64,000 nt of DNA from Chondrus crispus (lineage: Eukaryota; Rhodophyta; Florideophyceae; Gigartinales; Gigartinaceae): contig NW_005179067.1 in assembly GCF_000350225.1 (NCBI RefSeq), positions 62,001 to 126,000 of the forward strand. Direction: 5' to 3'. Both the position numbers and the translations under genes were made by a program. The notes under the pieces were generated by a model, which did no database searches, was not told where the DNA came from, and was given only the letters and a program-made list of their open reading frames with translations. Every line of letters begins with the position of its first letter. Position 1 is the first letter of the stretch. Positions 1 through 11,741 of the stretch are shown here, one piece after another.

Positions 1-1179
1 CAATACGCAAACGCATAGTACAACCAAGCTCGCCCCATTGGAACTCGTCTTATCGCGACCACCGCGTGCCCTATCGTTGCAGGCAAAACCTCAGCTGGAG
101 GAAGTTGGCCATGCCCAGTATCACGCCAAGTGGCGAGCCTAGCTTCGTGGACTTATGAGCACGGCTCAAGTCGAAATGAAGAAGTCTCAAGAACGCTATC
201 GGGCGAACTACGATAAGCACATACGCCATCCAAAGGCGGAGTACCGTCCCGGGACACACGTGTTCGTCCGACGGGACTAAGCGAATCCCCGTACAGAAGC
301 TCGCCACAAGCTAGCGCCAGTAGCAAATGGACCATACTGTGTCGTTTCTGCGGATCTGGACACCGTGGTTATCCAGGATAGGGAAGAACAAGAACGCGTT
401 ACACGCGATCGTGTAGTACCTGCATCATTGCAGCGGAGTCAACACGTAACGTCATCCACGACGAATACCCACGATCAAAATCGTGTTCACCGTTCCGATA
501 GACCGGGTATCCCGAGCGGTACAGTATCCACCTCTCCTATAGAGCAGTCTCAGGTTCCCCCAACAGGTTTTGCGGACCTGCCAGACACATCGCCTATGAA
601 TGGCGCAGCCCAAACCGGAATTTGGAACAGAGCTCGGATTTGACAGCCGCCGCCTTCGAGGCGCTCTGATGGGACGACTAAAAGCCGTCCCGAACACTCG
701 AGGCATGGGGCTCGTCGCTACGCCCGGTTGGCGAATATCCGGTCGGACAGGATAGAAACTCTACACCACCCGCTGACAGTCCCCGTGACGAGCCGACTCC
801 CGCCTCCAACGAAGGAGAAGGAGACGCACGCTGCCAATTGGAGCCCGAAGCAGCCGCCCAGAAAGTCCCTGAAGTGACGGAGCAACACTCAAGGGACCGA
901 CGAGAAGTGGCGTCTAACACTACAACAAGAAAAGTGGACAGGGATCAGTCGCAATCTCCACACGCCATCGATGGCGAAGAATACGTGGTCGACCACGTCG
1001 TCGCGCATCGCTACGATGACGACGGTAAACTCGTCTTCCGAGTAAGATGGTACGGCTACAGGACGGAGGACGACACTGAAGAACCAATTAGTCACCTCCA
1101 ACGGAGCCATGTAATTTTATATTGCGAAAGAAAGAGATTGAATGTCCGAGACTCGATCATTCGAGCAAGACAAGGATAG
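1..1179 (+). mobile_element. Ty3/gypsy chromovirus fossil: integrase C-terminus and chromodomain
   Basis: This is the 3' end of a pol gene cut off by the window edge. The early part reads as an integrase tail with a basic stretch (RYRANYDKHIRHP) and a GPY/F-type module (KLAPVANGPYCVV). A low-complexity linker follows, then a terminal chromodomain around 980-1120 (EEYVVDHVVAHRY, then FRVRWYGY). Integrase plus a terminal chromodomain is the hallmark of chromoviruses of the Ty3/gypsy group. The copy is broken, with several breaks, and looks old. I could not identify a long terminal repeat; the partner end would lie outside the window. Confidence 0.75.
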
Positions 1180-1343
1180 ACTCAAGACAATGGTGGTTCC
1201 TCTTTACCTTAAAAAGAATGACTACACGCCCTATGGCGCTACTGTACACAAGCTACCGCTTCGAACTTACGGCCAGATGGCGTTGCGAACTCCTCATGGA
1301 GCACAAAAAAAAGAGTGCGGGGTGAACCCGGTCTGCGATCGCG

Positions 1344-2371
1344 TCACGTATCGAGACCAGACTCTGCGGAAGGGCGAGCCTCCCTACTCGGCATGTCGGA
1401 CATCGTCGGGCTTGTCGGAGAAAGTCTGGACACTTGACGTCGCACTGAGGCCGCGAGAGCGGACAGCGAGTCCTCCTCGGAAGCCATGTCGACCCCGGCG
1501 TCACGCAGAAAGTTGCGTACGATGGCCATTTGGTCGTCGACAGTTTCACGAGTCGGAAGAGCCCGGTCAACAAGTATACCGGCTCCAGCCGAATCGTCCG
1601 CCACTTCGGCGTTACTCACATTGAGTATAGGGCCTCCTGCCGAATCAGGAGTCTCCACGGGGCCACTTGGCGAAGTTCATGATTCATTCCGTCATCTTCG
1701 ACGTCTTCTTCCCCATAGTCCTCCTGCTGGAGTCCACTGACGTCGGGGGAGAAGCAATAGTCGTACCCCCGACGATGGCTGGCAGGGATAACACGCTGCG
1801 CATCAGCGACCTCCTTTGCCCTCTCTGGCGTACATTCGTGATGATGCCAAGGATCATAGAACACGAAGTCGCCACTGGAGGCGCTTTTCGCTATAGGTGA
1901 GCGATCGCGAATTCTTGAACCGCGTTGCTGATTCCGCGGACTAATCGCGTTCCAGTTGATCTGGTCTACCTTATTAATAAGGAAAAGAAGCTCCTCATAG
2001 TTGTGCGGAGAACCCAACGTCGTGGACAAGTCCATTTGGCGAATATAACACCGCAGAGTCGGGGGCACCCAGAACAATCTGGCCCTGTCATATACATCCT
2101 GTAGGAGAGCGGCTCCAACCTTGGCCACCCACTCGCTGTAAAATAGCGTCCACAAGCCAGAATAGCAGTTACGGATCAAGTGCCGACCTGCGTACGTGAG
2201 TACAGGTGGCAGGTCCACGAAAAAGCCGCGAGGCATTTCGAACATACCCCAATGTTCGGGGATCGAGACATACCCGTCTTGATGACGCGACTCCGCGATC
2301 TTCTCAAGCTCCACCATTTGATATGGAACAAGGAGTCCGAAACGCGATCGAACGCGACGCTCCCACTTCAT
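1344..2371 (-). CDS. Unclassified mobile-element-associated protein (TPE/RGY family), copy 1
   Basis: I do not recognise the function. The main open frame is 1616-2371 (251 codons). The reading continues upstream without a stop to about 2430, and a second open frame (1344-1658) follows in another register, so the gene is probably decayed or spliced. The diagnostic stretch is ECTPERAKEVADAQRV followed by RRGYDYCF. The same pattern, CYTPEKASEVARAVIR then ARGYRFCY, occurs in the minus-strand gene at 14506-15123. Both also carry a GYVS motif on the N-terminal side. The C-terminal half is acidic. Its neighbours are a chromovirus fossil and, divergently, a tnp2-like transposase. Because the relative sits inside a DNA transposon core, I infer an accessory transposon protein rather than a host gene. 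Confidence 0.4.
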
Positions 2372-2554
2372 GTGGCTCCAGAAGACTTCATCGTCATATC
2401 GACGTAGAAAGCGGAACTCCGCACGGAGGATGGGGCGACTAAACCGGAGCGCAGCGTCACACGGTTGCGGACTTCCCCGCTACTGTTCGGCGTCTTGCAG
2501 TATCGCCACAGGAAGGTCAAAATGGCCAATTTCGGGCAATTTTTGCGTTTGATT

Positions 2555-2940
2555 TTTTCTGCCCACGGGCTCAAAAAATTTGACTCAAAAAATCACCCAC
2601 AATGTCGCAAAATCTACACCGAAACATGTGCCTCTGGGCGATCTTTGGTTAATCCCTTTTCCCGCCCGTGGGCGTTGTTTGATTGGACTAGAATACGCCC
2701 ACGCGCTGTAATGTGTATACTATGTGTGGCGCCCACAGGTGCTTTTACGTACAATGATAATTCGCCTGCGGGCGGATATATAATCTTAAATTTCGCTCCC
2801 ATAGCGTCCCGTCTGGGCAGTGTAATGGACTACAAGATGCTGCCTGGTATGGCAGTACTGGGTAGTGCAATTGGGCCTACATCTGTGCCCACGGGCGAGA
2901 AATGGTAAGGTCCCGTGCTGCCCCTGGGCGGAATCTGGGT
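2555..2940. repeat. Cluster of GCCCACGGGC-like motifs, possible transposon subterminal repeats
   Basis: About ten short, partly palindromic GC boxes stand in an AT-rich stretch: GCCCACGGGC at 2561, CTGGGCG at 2634, CGCCCGTGGGCG at 2663, GCGCCCACAGG at 2729, CGCCTGCGGGCG at 2763, TCTGGGCAG at 2812, GTGCCCACGGGCG near 2886 and CCTGGGCGG near 2925. They lie between the divergent gene at 1344-2371 and the transposase starting near 3600. CACTA-type elements carry subterminal motif arrays that bind transposase, so this is a candidate end for the copy A element. The rest of 2372-3599 shows no convincing gene. Confidence 0.35.
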
Positions 2941-3599
2941 ATCCATGTACAGTGCTCATAGGGTGGCATATCGCACGGAATATGGGCGTCGTCACTGCCG
3001 GTGCAGTGAGATGCATTGCAGCCCACTGCACCGGCAGAGCAAACGGGTTAGTAATCTGGTAGTCTGAGAAGGGGAGCGAGGAAAGCCCGTACTTACCTGG
3101 TGGAGGATCTGAGTGGGGACTGGCACAGATGGCGGAGGCCTTATGAGATGGGGCTGGACATGTGAAACTAGACATTTGGAACTCACTTGAAAGCGCAATC
3201 ATGCCCGAATCTGATCCGAAGTGTTCGTATCCCTGGCGGCGCTAAACCCCGCCCTCAAAGTCTCATATGTGAATTGACGTTATTTTTCCACGGCGCAATT
3301 TTGCCAGCATTCAGATCTTATTCGAAAGAGATCTGAAATTTGGGATCCCTTTCGTGTGTGAAAATGATCAAATTCATCTGAAACAGTCGGGATGAAACGT
3401 GTACACATCCGTGTAACGTTATTACCAGACGAATAGAAACAGACTCCATGTCTTCGCCTTTATGGAACCTTTTGCTTCCTCTTATCGTTCTAGGTGCGTA
3501 TTCTCCACCGGATGTGTATGTTCTGGTCGACGAAAGCCTCAGAACAGACATATTGTTTAAAAGCAGCTGCTTTTTCAAGTCGCAAGAAAAGGGACTCAA

Positions 3600-6500
3600 A
3601 TGAAGCGGAAGCGATGGATTAGTGACCTTGTTCAACGCAGGGATGCTCGTTCTTCTAGAAACGACGACCCATTTTTCCAGATGCCAACTCCTCGTTCGAG
3701 TGGGCAAAGGGATGAAGCCCTCATTTCAGAAACACATGAGGCTGGAACAAAGGGTCACTTGCACGAGCCTTATGCTTCCGGGCTACAGAATGGGGTTGAG
3801 AATTGTGCAAGAGTAATGTCTCCTAGCTCGTCAGGAGATAGAGCTCTGGTCAATTTTGAAGAGACAGGTGAAGAAATCATTAGTGCTGTGCAAGACGTCG
3901 AAGACACCGAGGCGGGGCGCGGGCCCGAAAGTGCAGTGAGAGATACACGGCTGCTTCCCCTGAAATGAAGTGCGGTTACATCTCTACTAGCTATGACCGG
4001 AACGAAGCGGTTCTCGGAAGAAGCCTACGACATGTTTTCTGTTTTCTTGAACTAGTTGTCTGAGGAGGCAACTCTCCCCAGCACATCCACCATTAAGAAA
4101 AGCATTCGTCCTTCTGCTCGCACACATGCATTTGTTAAGACCGAGATTCTAACTTTTCCAGTAGACTTTCGCAAGAGTGGTGCTAAGTCGGGCATTGGAA
4201 CGTTCCAGTCAGACGAGAGAGCTCCTGTGATGATAGTGAAACCAAGCGACTGGGCAAAGATTGATCTGGCTACTCATTCTGTGCAGACGCTTCTCGGAAT
4301 TCGAAGAGAGAACCAAGAAGATGCAATTGTCCAATCGGATGGCGGTCCCTTCCCATGTTTCCTAACTATAGAAGATGCACCGATTGTGAAGTGTAGAAGC
4401 GATATTATCGAACGTTTTAGAATCCGCAACACATTGGGAGGTTCATCGGCGATTGCGGAAGGAATTTTGCTGGAAGTCAAAGCAAATGATTCCCCATCGA
4501 TACGTAGAAGTGTTCGCCAAAGTGGCCTTGAGGGTGAAACAGATGAAGACGAAGGCGTCATTTCGTTTTGTGGAAGAGTCCATTCTATGTTTGTTGCGAC
4601 ATTACTAGACAAAGGCTTGGACTCTGAAGCAGACAGCGCTGAAGATGGGCCTGAAGAGATCTCAAGAGGTTTGAAGATGAAGAAGAAGAAACGAAGTAAG
4701 AAGATGCTTCGTAATGTGGAGAGCGTCCCTTTTCGGGTGGGAGACCTCGTAGTTCGGGTTGAACCCGTTTCCGTGCTTACAAGAGATACTGATTCATCGC
4801 AGATTGCATACGTGGTGTTCAGAGCATGGAAGAGAACAAGCTTAGGAATGAACTGTGATTTCCGTATTAGTATAGTCTTCCTCCGTTCTGGGAAAGAGCT
4901 GATAACTGATCGCACGGAAAAGAATTCATTCGTGGGCGAGTACATGAAGTGGTTGCAGAAGCCGATCACTTGTTTGTTGGGATCGAGGAAGAACGGAATG
5001 GGAATCGAGCACCTCCGGAAGGTCGTCTGTCAGATGGCCGGAAGTACTTTGTTTACAGGTTCTTCCTGTACTCAGACGGCTTCACTACCCATGTTGGGAA
5101 GAACGGAAGTATGGCGGGTTGCTATATGATGCCTCTGGGTATATTCCCAGATGAACGAACATCGATTGGGGCTATAAGAAGGCTAGGTTTGACTCCACCT
5201 GGTGTATCTACGAATGAAGTGCTGTCTTCATTTATTGGAGACATTGTGAAAGGCAGTGTGGAAGGTTTTGTAACTAAGGATTCAGATGGGAAAGAAATCT
5301 TTGTGTTCCTGGATTGTGTTGGGTTCATTGCAGACTACCCTGTGATATCGGAGACAATTGACGTTCTGGGCCACACGTCGAATGTACCATGTCACTTATG
5401 CTACTTCGCAAGATACGACAAGTCGGGCAGAGGCGGTTCTGCCTACGGGTACACGACAGATGTTCTTAGTGATCATCCAGCTTTCCGTCGCAATGAAGAG
5501 GGACTTCAAGTTTTCCGTAACACGAGAATATCCAAGGAGGAACTAAGAGGTTTAGGTATGGAGAGTCCGGAAGATTTTGAAGCTAGCCTCAATGCGTTAC
5601 ATCAACTGAGCATATCTCTCAAAGAAGTACGCGATCTAGTTCCTCGTTCTTCGGAAGGCATACCTGTAGTTCCTGCTATATTTGATGCTTATCGGTCCTG
5701 CATCATTGCTCCGGATCATTCATTTCTTGGCTTGGCTCAAGATGTTATCAATTGTACATTGAGGCACGTACCGGTACAAGTGAGAAGAGATGCGGAGGAG
5801 GGTGCGAAGGAAAACCTGGCTTCAGGAGGCCTAGTTTACCAGAACCGTCTCATGAATATCGAGAGAATGGAAGTATACAGCATGAGCATCTCGGCGATGT
5901 ACTCTTTCCTCCTTATCGCACCTCAAGCATTCAAGAGTGCCTGGAAGTTGTACTGTACTATAATGGGACAGGACAGCCTGAAGACGAACTTGTGAGTCAA
6001 TGTCTCGATTTGTTACAGGACTTCCAGGAACTTGTCTCTCGAACTCAGTTTCATCCGGCTGCATGCATCGACGGACCGAATGCTGTGCATGAGTACAATC
6101 GATCAGGCGGAATGCAACGCCTTCAATCGCTCAAGAAACGTTCAATTGGGTATGTTGAGAAACTAGCAGCCCTTTGTCAGAGCTCCCAGAAGGCGAAGCA
6201 AGCGTTGGACAAGCCTAATGTACATCGGCTATTGGAGTTCTACACATTCACGTTACCGGCGTTTAGAAGTGCACAGTTTATACAAGAACTTGTGCTGGAA
6301 AAGGCTCATCAAGACATGAATCGCGGAAAAATGAAGTCCAACTACAAGAACTCACAGCTCCAAGCAATGGAACATGCGATTGCAAACGATTGGGCTAATC
6401 GCTTGGGTATTGAGTTGCAAGACGTCGACAGGAGTAGCTCCGACTGGACGAATGAAACTTGCAGATCAGTGCTCCGCCTACTTGGTCGTCCCGAATGGTG

Positions 6501-7295
6501 CTCCCCAATACATGAAAGCCTAAGAAACCAGCTTCAAGCAGCATTCCCAGAACCCGTTTTACACGTTTTAAGGACTAGAAGGAAAGCGATGTCCTCTTTA
6601 ATATCTTCAAGTAAGTCTTGGGAGCCGTCGAAGTGTATCGAGAAAGCCTAAAAACGAACGAGTGTCACAAGGATGCTACGGACTTTCTGTAAACATACGT
6701 AGATCTTGATACGAACATCACCTCGAATGCTGAAGGAAATGAGTGCCTGATTACGGAGTGCAGGGAGGCACGGTGCGTCGTAAGATATGGAAAGACTGAC
6801 ATATTGAATAGAACTATCGTAAGAGTGGTTCCTGGTGATGTTATACAAAGCATTACCTGTAATTCAGAGGAAGAGCTATTGAGATTGGATGATTTCACTG
6901 TAGACACTGCCCCTGTAGTGGGATCAAGTGATGCACGTCGAGCATTCTCGATGATATCTGCAATCTTCGTGGTTAAGACAAAAAATACCATGAACGGTTC
7001 CAGGTCTTCTCAGAAGCATCGTACGGGGTTATATGCCCTGTTTGTGCCTTGCCAGAGGATTTCACCCGGTTTGTTCACGGTTGAGACGGCAAGCCCAGGG
7101 AGAATTCTGATTCCGCACCACAATAATGTCCGGAGGGCCATGGCTCTGCATGATTGTGCCCGTGAGGACGCAGATGTAAGTTCCTGCTCTGCGGGGGATG
7201 AAACTCGCCTTGTTCGACACAGACCGACCCTGCAGGAAGGTGGGTTTTATCAGATATATGGCCGATACGAGGGATATCCTCCGCAAAGTGCGTAG
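3600..7295 (+). mobile_element. CACTA/Plavaka (tnp2-like) transposase, copy A, broken
   Basis: A long transposase is spread over open frames at 3600-3968, 4056-5129, 4949-5995, 5752-6651 and 6804-7295, so at least three or four frame changes have accumulated. It aligns throughout with the minus-strand copy at 28262-31771. Landmarks are FLYSDGF (first acidic residue), PPGVSTNEVL, then FIADYPV (the GDxPA-type second acid), a CHLC knuckle, and a C-terminal EKAHQ/NSQLQAMEH block corresponding to the tnp2 E...H region. The far C-terminus ends in GGFYQIYGRYEGYPP, also found in copy B. This order matches CACTA/Plavaka transposases; the related KDZ group is the alternative. A lysine-rich patch near 4670 may be a nuclear localisation signal. 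I did not find the terminal inverted repeats. Confidence 0.65.
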
Positions 7296-7394
7296 AGACT
7301 TGGTGTGTTTAAAAGAAACCGATCGTAGGCACCTTTAAACATTGAGTGGTGTATTGTATCTATGAGTAAAGGTTTATGCACAGCAACTCTGCTT

Positions 7395-8718
7395 CTAACT
7401 ATTGTTGTAGGAAACAAAAAGCTCTTCTCCGGGAGCAATATCTCTAGTTGCCACCACCTCGATCACCATATGCGAGCTGAGGTCATTGACTGAAGTCACC
7501 CGAGTTGTAGCAAAGGCTACATTCGGTTCTCTTGGTGCGATTAATCCTGCTTCGGCCATCTCCTTTTCCTTGTCTTCCAATTCATACTTCGGGTCGTTGA
7601 TCTTTGAGCAAGCGCAAAACTCCTTGGCAACGACGTATACTTCCTGAACCGTAACGCGTTCCACGGTAAGACCACCATTATTTAACGGGATCTGCTAGCC
7701 GAATGTCGTGAAGTCCTTGACAGTTGCACCGAGGATACCATCTTCACCGTAAGTCTTAGTTCGCGGTGAGCGAGAGCTTATTTAGTCGTATACGAGAGTT
7801 CGGTAGTAGTATCCGACCATTTCATTCTTAACAAAATTTCTCGAGGCGAATGAGCCATTTCCTGCCGCATGGTGCTGGATCGTGGACTTCTGAGCAACAC
7901 ACCCAAATGGGAGCAGTCTAGAGCCAGAAGAACATCGCTGGGAGTAGTACAGAGCGATCCCTTCATAGATTTGGGCCGGGAAGAGACCGGTACTTTCCCA
8001 TATCTCAGCTCGAAGTTCGGGTCGCCCCAAAGAGCAGATATGAATCGTGTAACGTAGACTGGCAATGTCTGAAAGCCTGGGAAACCAACTGGAGCCTCCC
8101 AACCAGGGTCCCTTTGTGTATAACGAGAATGGGAGACGACGAGTCTTGCATCGCTTAGAACTTGTTCTGATGCTGAAGTCACATCGCAGTCCTTGTCCAG
8201 TAGAGCAGCGGCAAATGATTCAACGAGAGCTTTCTTGGCCGTCCTGTGTACATCTCCCTTAAGCTTGCAACCGAAAAACTTCCGGTGCTCCGGTAGAGTG
8301 ATACAGGCCGAGCCACACGAGTAAGTCCCGCCGAACAGATCCAGTACTGGAGTTCCCGGAAGGGAGAACCTACAGATGATCTCCTTCAGCAATGAACGCT
8401 TTTTCTGCTCGGGACGAACTACTCGTGATCGAGTAGGATCACTTGCAGATTTTGCACGAAGCTGCTCACCTGGGAGAAGCCTTGTAACACCATCAATGAC
8501 GTTTGTCTCGCCTGAATATCGAGAAGTATTATGCCCATGACTTGAGTAGTCGACCAGTTCAAAGGATTCTGTATTGATCAAACCGCGCTTTGTAGCATGA
8601 ATGGCCCACATGGAAAGAGAGTGCAAGGCAGTAGTCTTCTTCCCAGCATTACCAAAGTAATGACCAGGCTCCTTAATCATGACCACAGGAGATGGATCAA
8701 CGTTGAAAACTACCTCGA
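7395..8718 (-). pseudogene. DNA amino-methyltransferase (beta class) plus SET domain, decayed
   Basis: Read right to left, the first part has a methyltransferase ending: FNVDPSPVVMIKEPGHYFG near 8716-8660 (motif IV region, without DPPY), then RPEQKKRSLL and VLDLFGGTYSCGSA (AdoMet-binding motif I). Catalytic motif before AdoMet motif is the order of beta-class N6-adenine/N4-cytosine methyltransferases. In other frames a SET domain follows: GSFASRNFVKNEMVGYYY near 7850, then EPNVAFATT and RDIAPGEELFVSYN near 7400-7530. At least two frame changes and internal stops show decay. The N-terminus is cut off exactly where the inverted arm begins (8719). It follows the tnp2-like transposase tail to tail, so it may be cargo of that element. 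Known cellular enzymes do not usually join these two activities. Confidence 0.6.
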
Positions 8719-9079
8719 ACAGTGATTAGTTATTAAAAAGATTTTTCCTTCTTAAAAAGAACTGCGTTAGAATATTGCCTAAGCCGAATTTAAGCCTATT
8801 TATGGCTTTTAGACACAGGTCGCTAATTCTGGAGAGTATATTTATTCTTTGCGCACTGCAGCAAAGTGTGTAATTTTTGTGAAATTGTGAAATTCACGGT
8901 TTCAAAGAGTGGATAACTCCTTGGAGTCATTATGTAGATCAGTCTACTCTGCGTTTATGTCGATGACCTACAGATTCGACAATCTTGACCCATGAAGTGC
9001 GGAGGCAATGATCCATGATATGGTGCCGCGCCTCGCTATCGGATGCGTATGAAAATTTGGTTTGAGAGCTCATTCAAGA

Positions 9080-10130
9080 ACTAAACAGACCACCCCTCTT
9101 TTCCAGTGGAGCTGTTCTACAATCACATCGCTTCGAGACGGAATGAATCTTGTGAGTCATGTGTACATCATATGTGAAACAGAGCAAAATGGTGTTCTCA
9201 TCTTGAGCGAGTTCACAGGAGCCGCAAAAAACTTAACGGGTGCTTTGCTAGTGAATCTTTGGAACGTTGATAATGGTCAGCGATGCAATTTTCAGAGCCT
9301 GGAAATGCACGACTTCGAGAGAGAGAGTTGAAACACCAGAAAGTATACCGCCATGTCGACTTGCACACTGCGTCCGCATCTGGTGTTCGATTCATTGACG
9401 ATATAGTCACATACTCCGCGAATCGCAAGGCAAAAGCGATACAACTAATTCCGATACCAACACACCATGTTAGATATTCATACCGTGCTACGAAGGAGAA
9501 ATGATTGTTTTCCTTTGATTCCGATGGTACTCTTCCCACGGTTGAGAGTCGGTCAGAGTTGGCGGAACCCTCTGAGTAACTTCTCGAAGTTCTGCGCCGT
9601 CTTGCCAGTTGTGATCAAAATATTGTGTTCATTGCGACAGAGGCAAAAGAACACAGTCATGGATTGGTTCAGAAGAGTAGGCCTTGGTTTTGCCGTAGAA
9701 CACGAGTTTTCTGCGCGATGGTCAGACCTTTTACGGGAGAGGTTTGGGGGCTGTAGAATGAGTGGATTGCTAGAGTGTGGAGAGGAGGAGACGTTCGAAA
9801 CAACCGGAAATACTGTAGTCGGGAAACGCGACGAAACTTGGGATGACTCATTAAGCCCCCATGATCTCATTGCAATGAGAAACGCGCTTGATTTGGCCGG
9901 TCTGTTGTTGAAACGAATTGAGGACAGCACACCTACGAGCTTCTTGTCGCAGAAAGAGATTGCATATAGGTGGCATTTCAGAGATGCTGATCCCGACTTC
10001 CCAGTGATTCGAGCACATGATGCTCGGCAAGCGCTCGAGGAGGTGCTACACGGCAGTCCGATAGAGGTCTTGATGGGGCAAAAACTCCTTTACGTTCAGT
10101 TCGACCGCGAGGGGTGCACAACGGAGCAGC
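9080..10130 (+). pseudogene. Trehalose-6-phosphate synthase/phosphatase fragment, left arm
   Basis: The translation reads as the end of a GT20 trehalose-6-phosphate synthase joined to the start of a trehalose-phosphate phosphatase. The synthase signature is LRDGMNLVSHVYIICE then LILSEFTGAAKNL near 9130-9240, followed by KHQKVYRHVDLHTAS. The phosphatase begins with a HAD motif, FSFDSDGTL, near 9510, then NIVFIATEAKEHS and FAVEHEFSARW, and ends with KEIAYRWHFRDADPDF and PIEVLMGQKLLYVQ near 10090. The N-terminal half of the synthase and the last HAD motifs are missing, and the frame changes several times. It is a captured gene fragment and not a working enzyme. The parent gene would make trehalose from UDP-glucose and glucose-6-phosphate. 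Confidence 0.88.
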
Positions 10131-10175
10131 AGTGGCTGAAGTGTTCAGACGTATGCGGCATACGTGCCACGCCGC

Positions 10176-10226
10176 GATCAGTATTGTGACTCGGGCATAC
10201 GGTATGCCCGAGTCACAATACTGATC
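10176..10226. repeat. Perfect 51-bp palindrome, left arm
   Basis: Two 25-base arms, starting GATCAGTATTGTGACTCGGG, surround a single central base with no mismatch. It sits at the junction between the trehalose fragment and the next fragment. It could be a minute foldback insertion, a rearrangement scar or a recombinase site. Confidence 0.95.
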
Positions 10227-10338
10227 CATGGATATAAATATTCTTATTACATAACGCAGCGCCTGCCCCGCGCGCTGGTGTGCCGCGCGCTGGTGTGCAG
10301 CGCGCTGGACACGTACCGCCTGCAGAGCGAGGTGTATG

Positions 10339-10395
10339 TCGCGCCCCCATCCGCAAGCGTCACGAGCGCGTCCAGGAGACCCCGCTCGTAATTGC
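10339..10395 (+). repeat. GC-rich direct repeat unit 1 (left arm)
   Basis: This stretch ends in CGCGTCCAGGAGACCCCGCT and recurs 1.95 kb further on in the same arm. The mirrored copy is at about 20344-20414. In one frame it reads APIRKRHERVQETPL, so it may be coding or a shared 5' leader. Confidence 0.7.
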
Positions 10396-10426
10396 CCTTC
10401 ATCCCGTTTCGTCGTGTGAGCCCACC

Positions 10427-10878
10427 ATGGCGGTCTCCATTCGTTTCGTCCTTCTCATCTTCGTCTTCCTTCTCACATTCTCGGTTGTCCAAAGCCAGAA
10501 GCAGCCCTTCAAGCTTCACCAACAACTGCACCTGACAACAGCACCCCACCCCCAGGACTAGCTGGGGGCAATGGACCGGGTGGTCCTGGCGCTGGCCCCC
10601 TCCCTTCCCATCCGCCCAGTACGTTGCTCCGCAAACTCGCCATCGCAGTCATCTCTATTGCTACTGGCTCTGCCATCATCACTATCCTCGCTTGTGTCTG
10701 GTGCTGTGTGCTGCCCCCAGAGCTCTCAAACATGGACAAGAGTCCAGCTGTCCATACTAAGACTATCCCCCTTCCTCCTGCTGTCTCGCCACCCCACCCG
10801 GACGACGTGCTCACCGGCGATCACACTCAACCTCTCGCTAAGGAGCATATTTATCAATACTCGCCGGAAAGAGTTTAG
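10427..10878 (+). pseudogene. Signal-peptide, single-pass membrane protein, left arm
   Basis: Translation from 10427 gives a strong secretion signal (MAVSIRFVLLIFVFLLTFSV). After about 25 codons the coding register shifts by one. The new frame runs through a Pro/Gly-rich stretch (GGNGPGGPGAGPLPSHPP) into a membrane helix near 10625-10710 (LAIAVISIATGSAIITILA) and ends at 10878 after a short tail. The shift is present in both arms, so it is either an unrecognised intron or an old frameshift that predates the duplication. The layout is that of a small type I surface protein. I do not recognise the family. Confidence 0.5.
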
Positions 10879-11741
10879 CGCTACTCTCGTCGTCTCGTTC
10901 CGCGCGATTTCGCTATGTCGAACAGCAAAACTGTGGTTTGTGTTCTTGTTCAGCTGCTCCCCGCTCCGACCCCTCCGTCATGCTGCGCACTTACACCCGC
11001 ACCACCGTCCCGCGGGCGCCGTCACCCATCCCCGCCCCGCATTGAACAAAAGGATCCCGCTTCTCCCCGTTCCTCCCGACCACACATTTCCCGCATCTTA
11101 CCACCGCCTCTTTACCCTCTCACTTCCCGCCCCTCGCACCTCTCGGCCCCAACCATCGCCTCTTCACCCCCCTGCAGGGGGTGAAGTGGCCCCCGGCGGC
11201 TCCCGCCGCCGCATCCAGTCGCGCAACTTCTCCGAGGTCGACTTCATGGACTCCGGCCCGGGCCGCTCGCTCATGTCTGACCCGCAGTCCTCGGCCTGCA
11301 GCACGAGCTCGACTCGCTGCAGCTCGACGAGGTCCTCGTCGAGGAGTACCTGCTCGCCAAGCCGGTACTGCGCACATTTCTTTCGCAATTTTGTTCACAC
11401 CAAGACGCCACCCTCATGCCCTCCTTTTTCGGTTCTCGCTCCACCTGGTCTACCTGTATACTTTTCTGTATTTGTACAACACTCTTGTACATCGCGCTTT
11501 CTTCTACGAAAGAGGCGTCATACCACTTTCTCATTTATTAGCATGCTAGTTCCTTAAGCCCATCTCCTCACCTTGCCCTTTGCCACCTTCTCCACTGGGT
11601 TGTACACTAAAGTTGAATCGTCTAGTCGACACATCCCGACATCTTAGTACACATTGGCTTCCCAGCTTCGTTATGTTCAACTCCGCGTTCGGTGCTCGAG
11701 GTTCACCTAACTTCCTTCTGTGCCTCTGAATTTCGCTTTGA

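Noticed and set aside
7395-8718. A bacterial restriction-modification gene transferred into the genome
   Set aside because: The attached SET domain and the neighbouring eukaryotic transposase argue for a eukaryotic mobile-element gene; no restriction gene is nearby.
10571-11557. A 328-codon Ser/Pro/Arg-rich frame across the arm
   Set aside because: It overlaps the signal-peptide protein in another register, has shadow-like composition and no domain.
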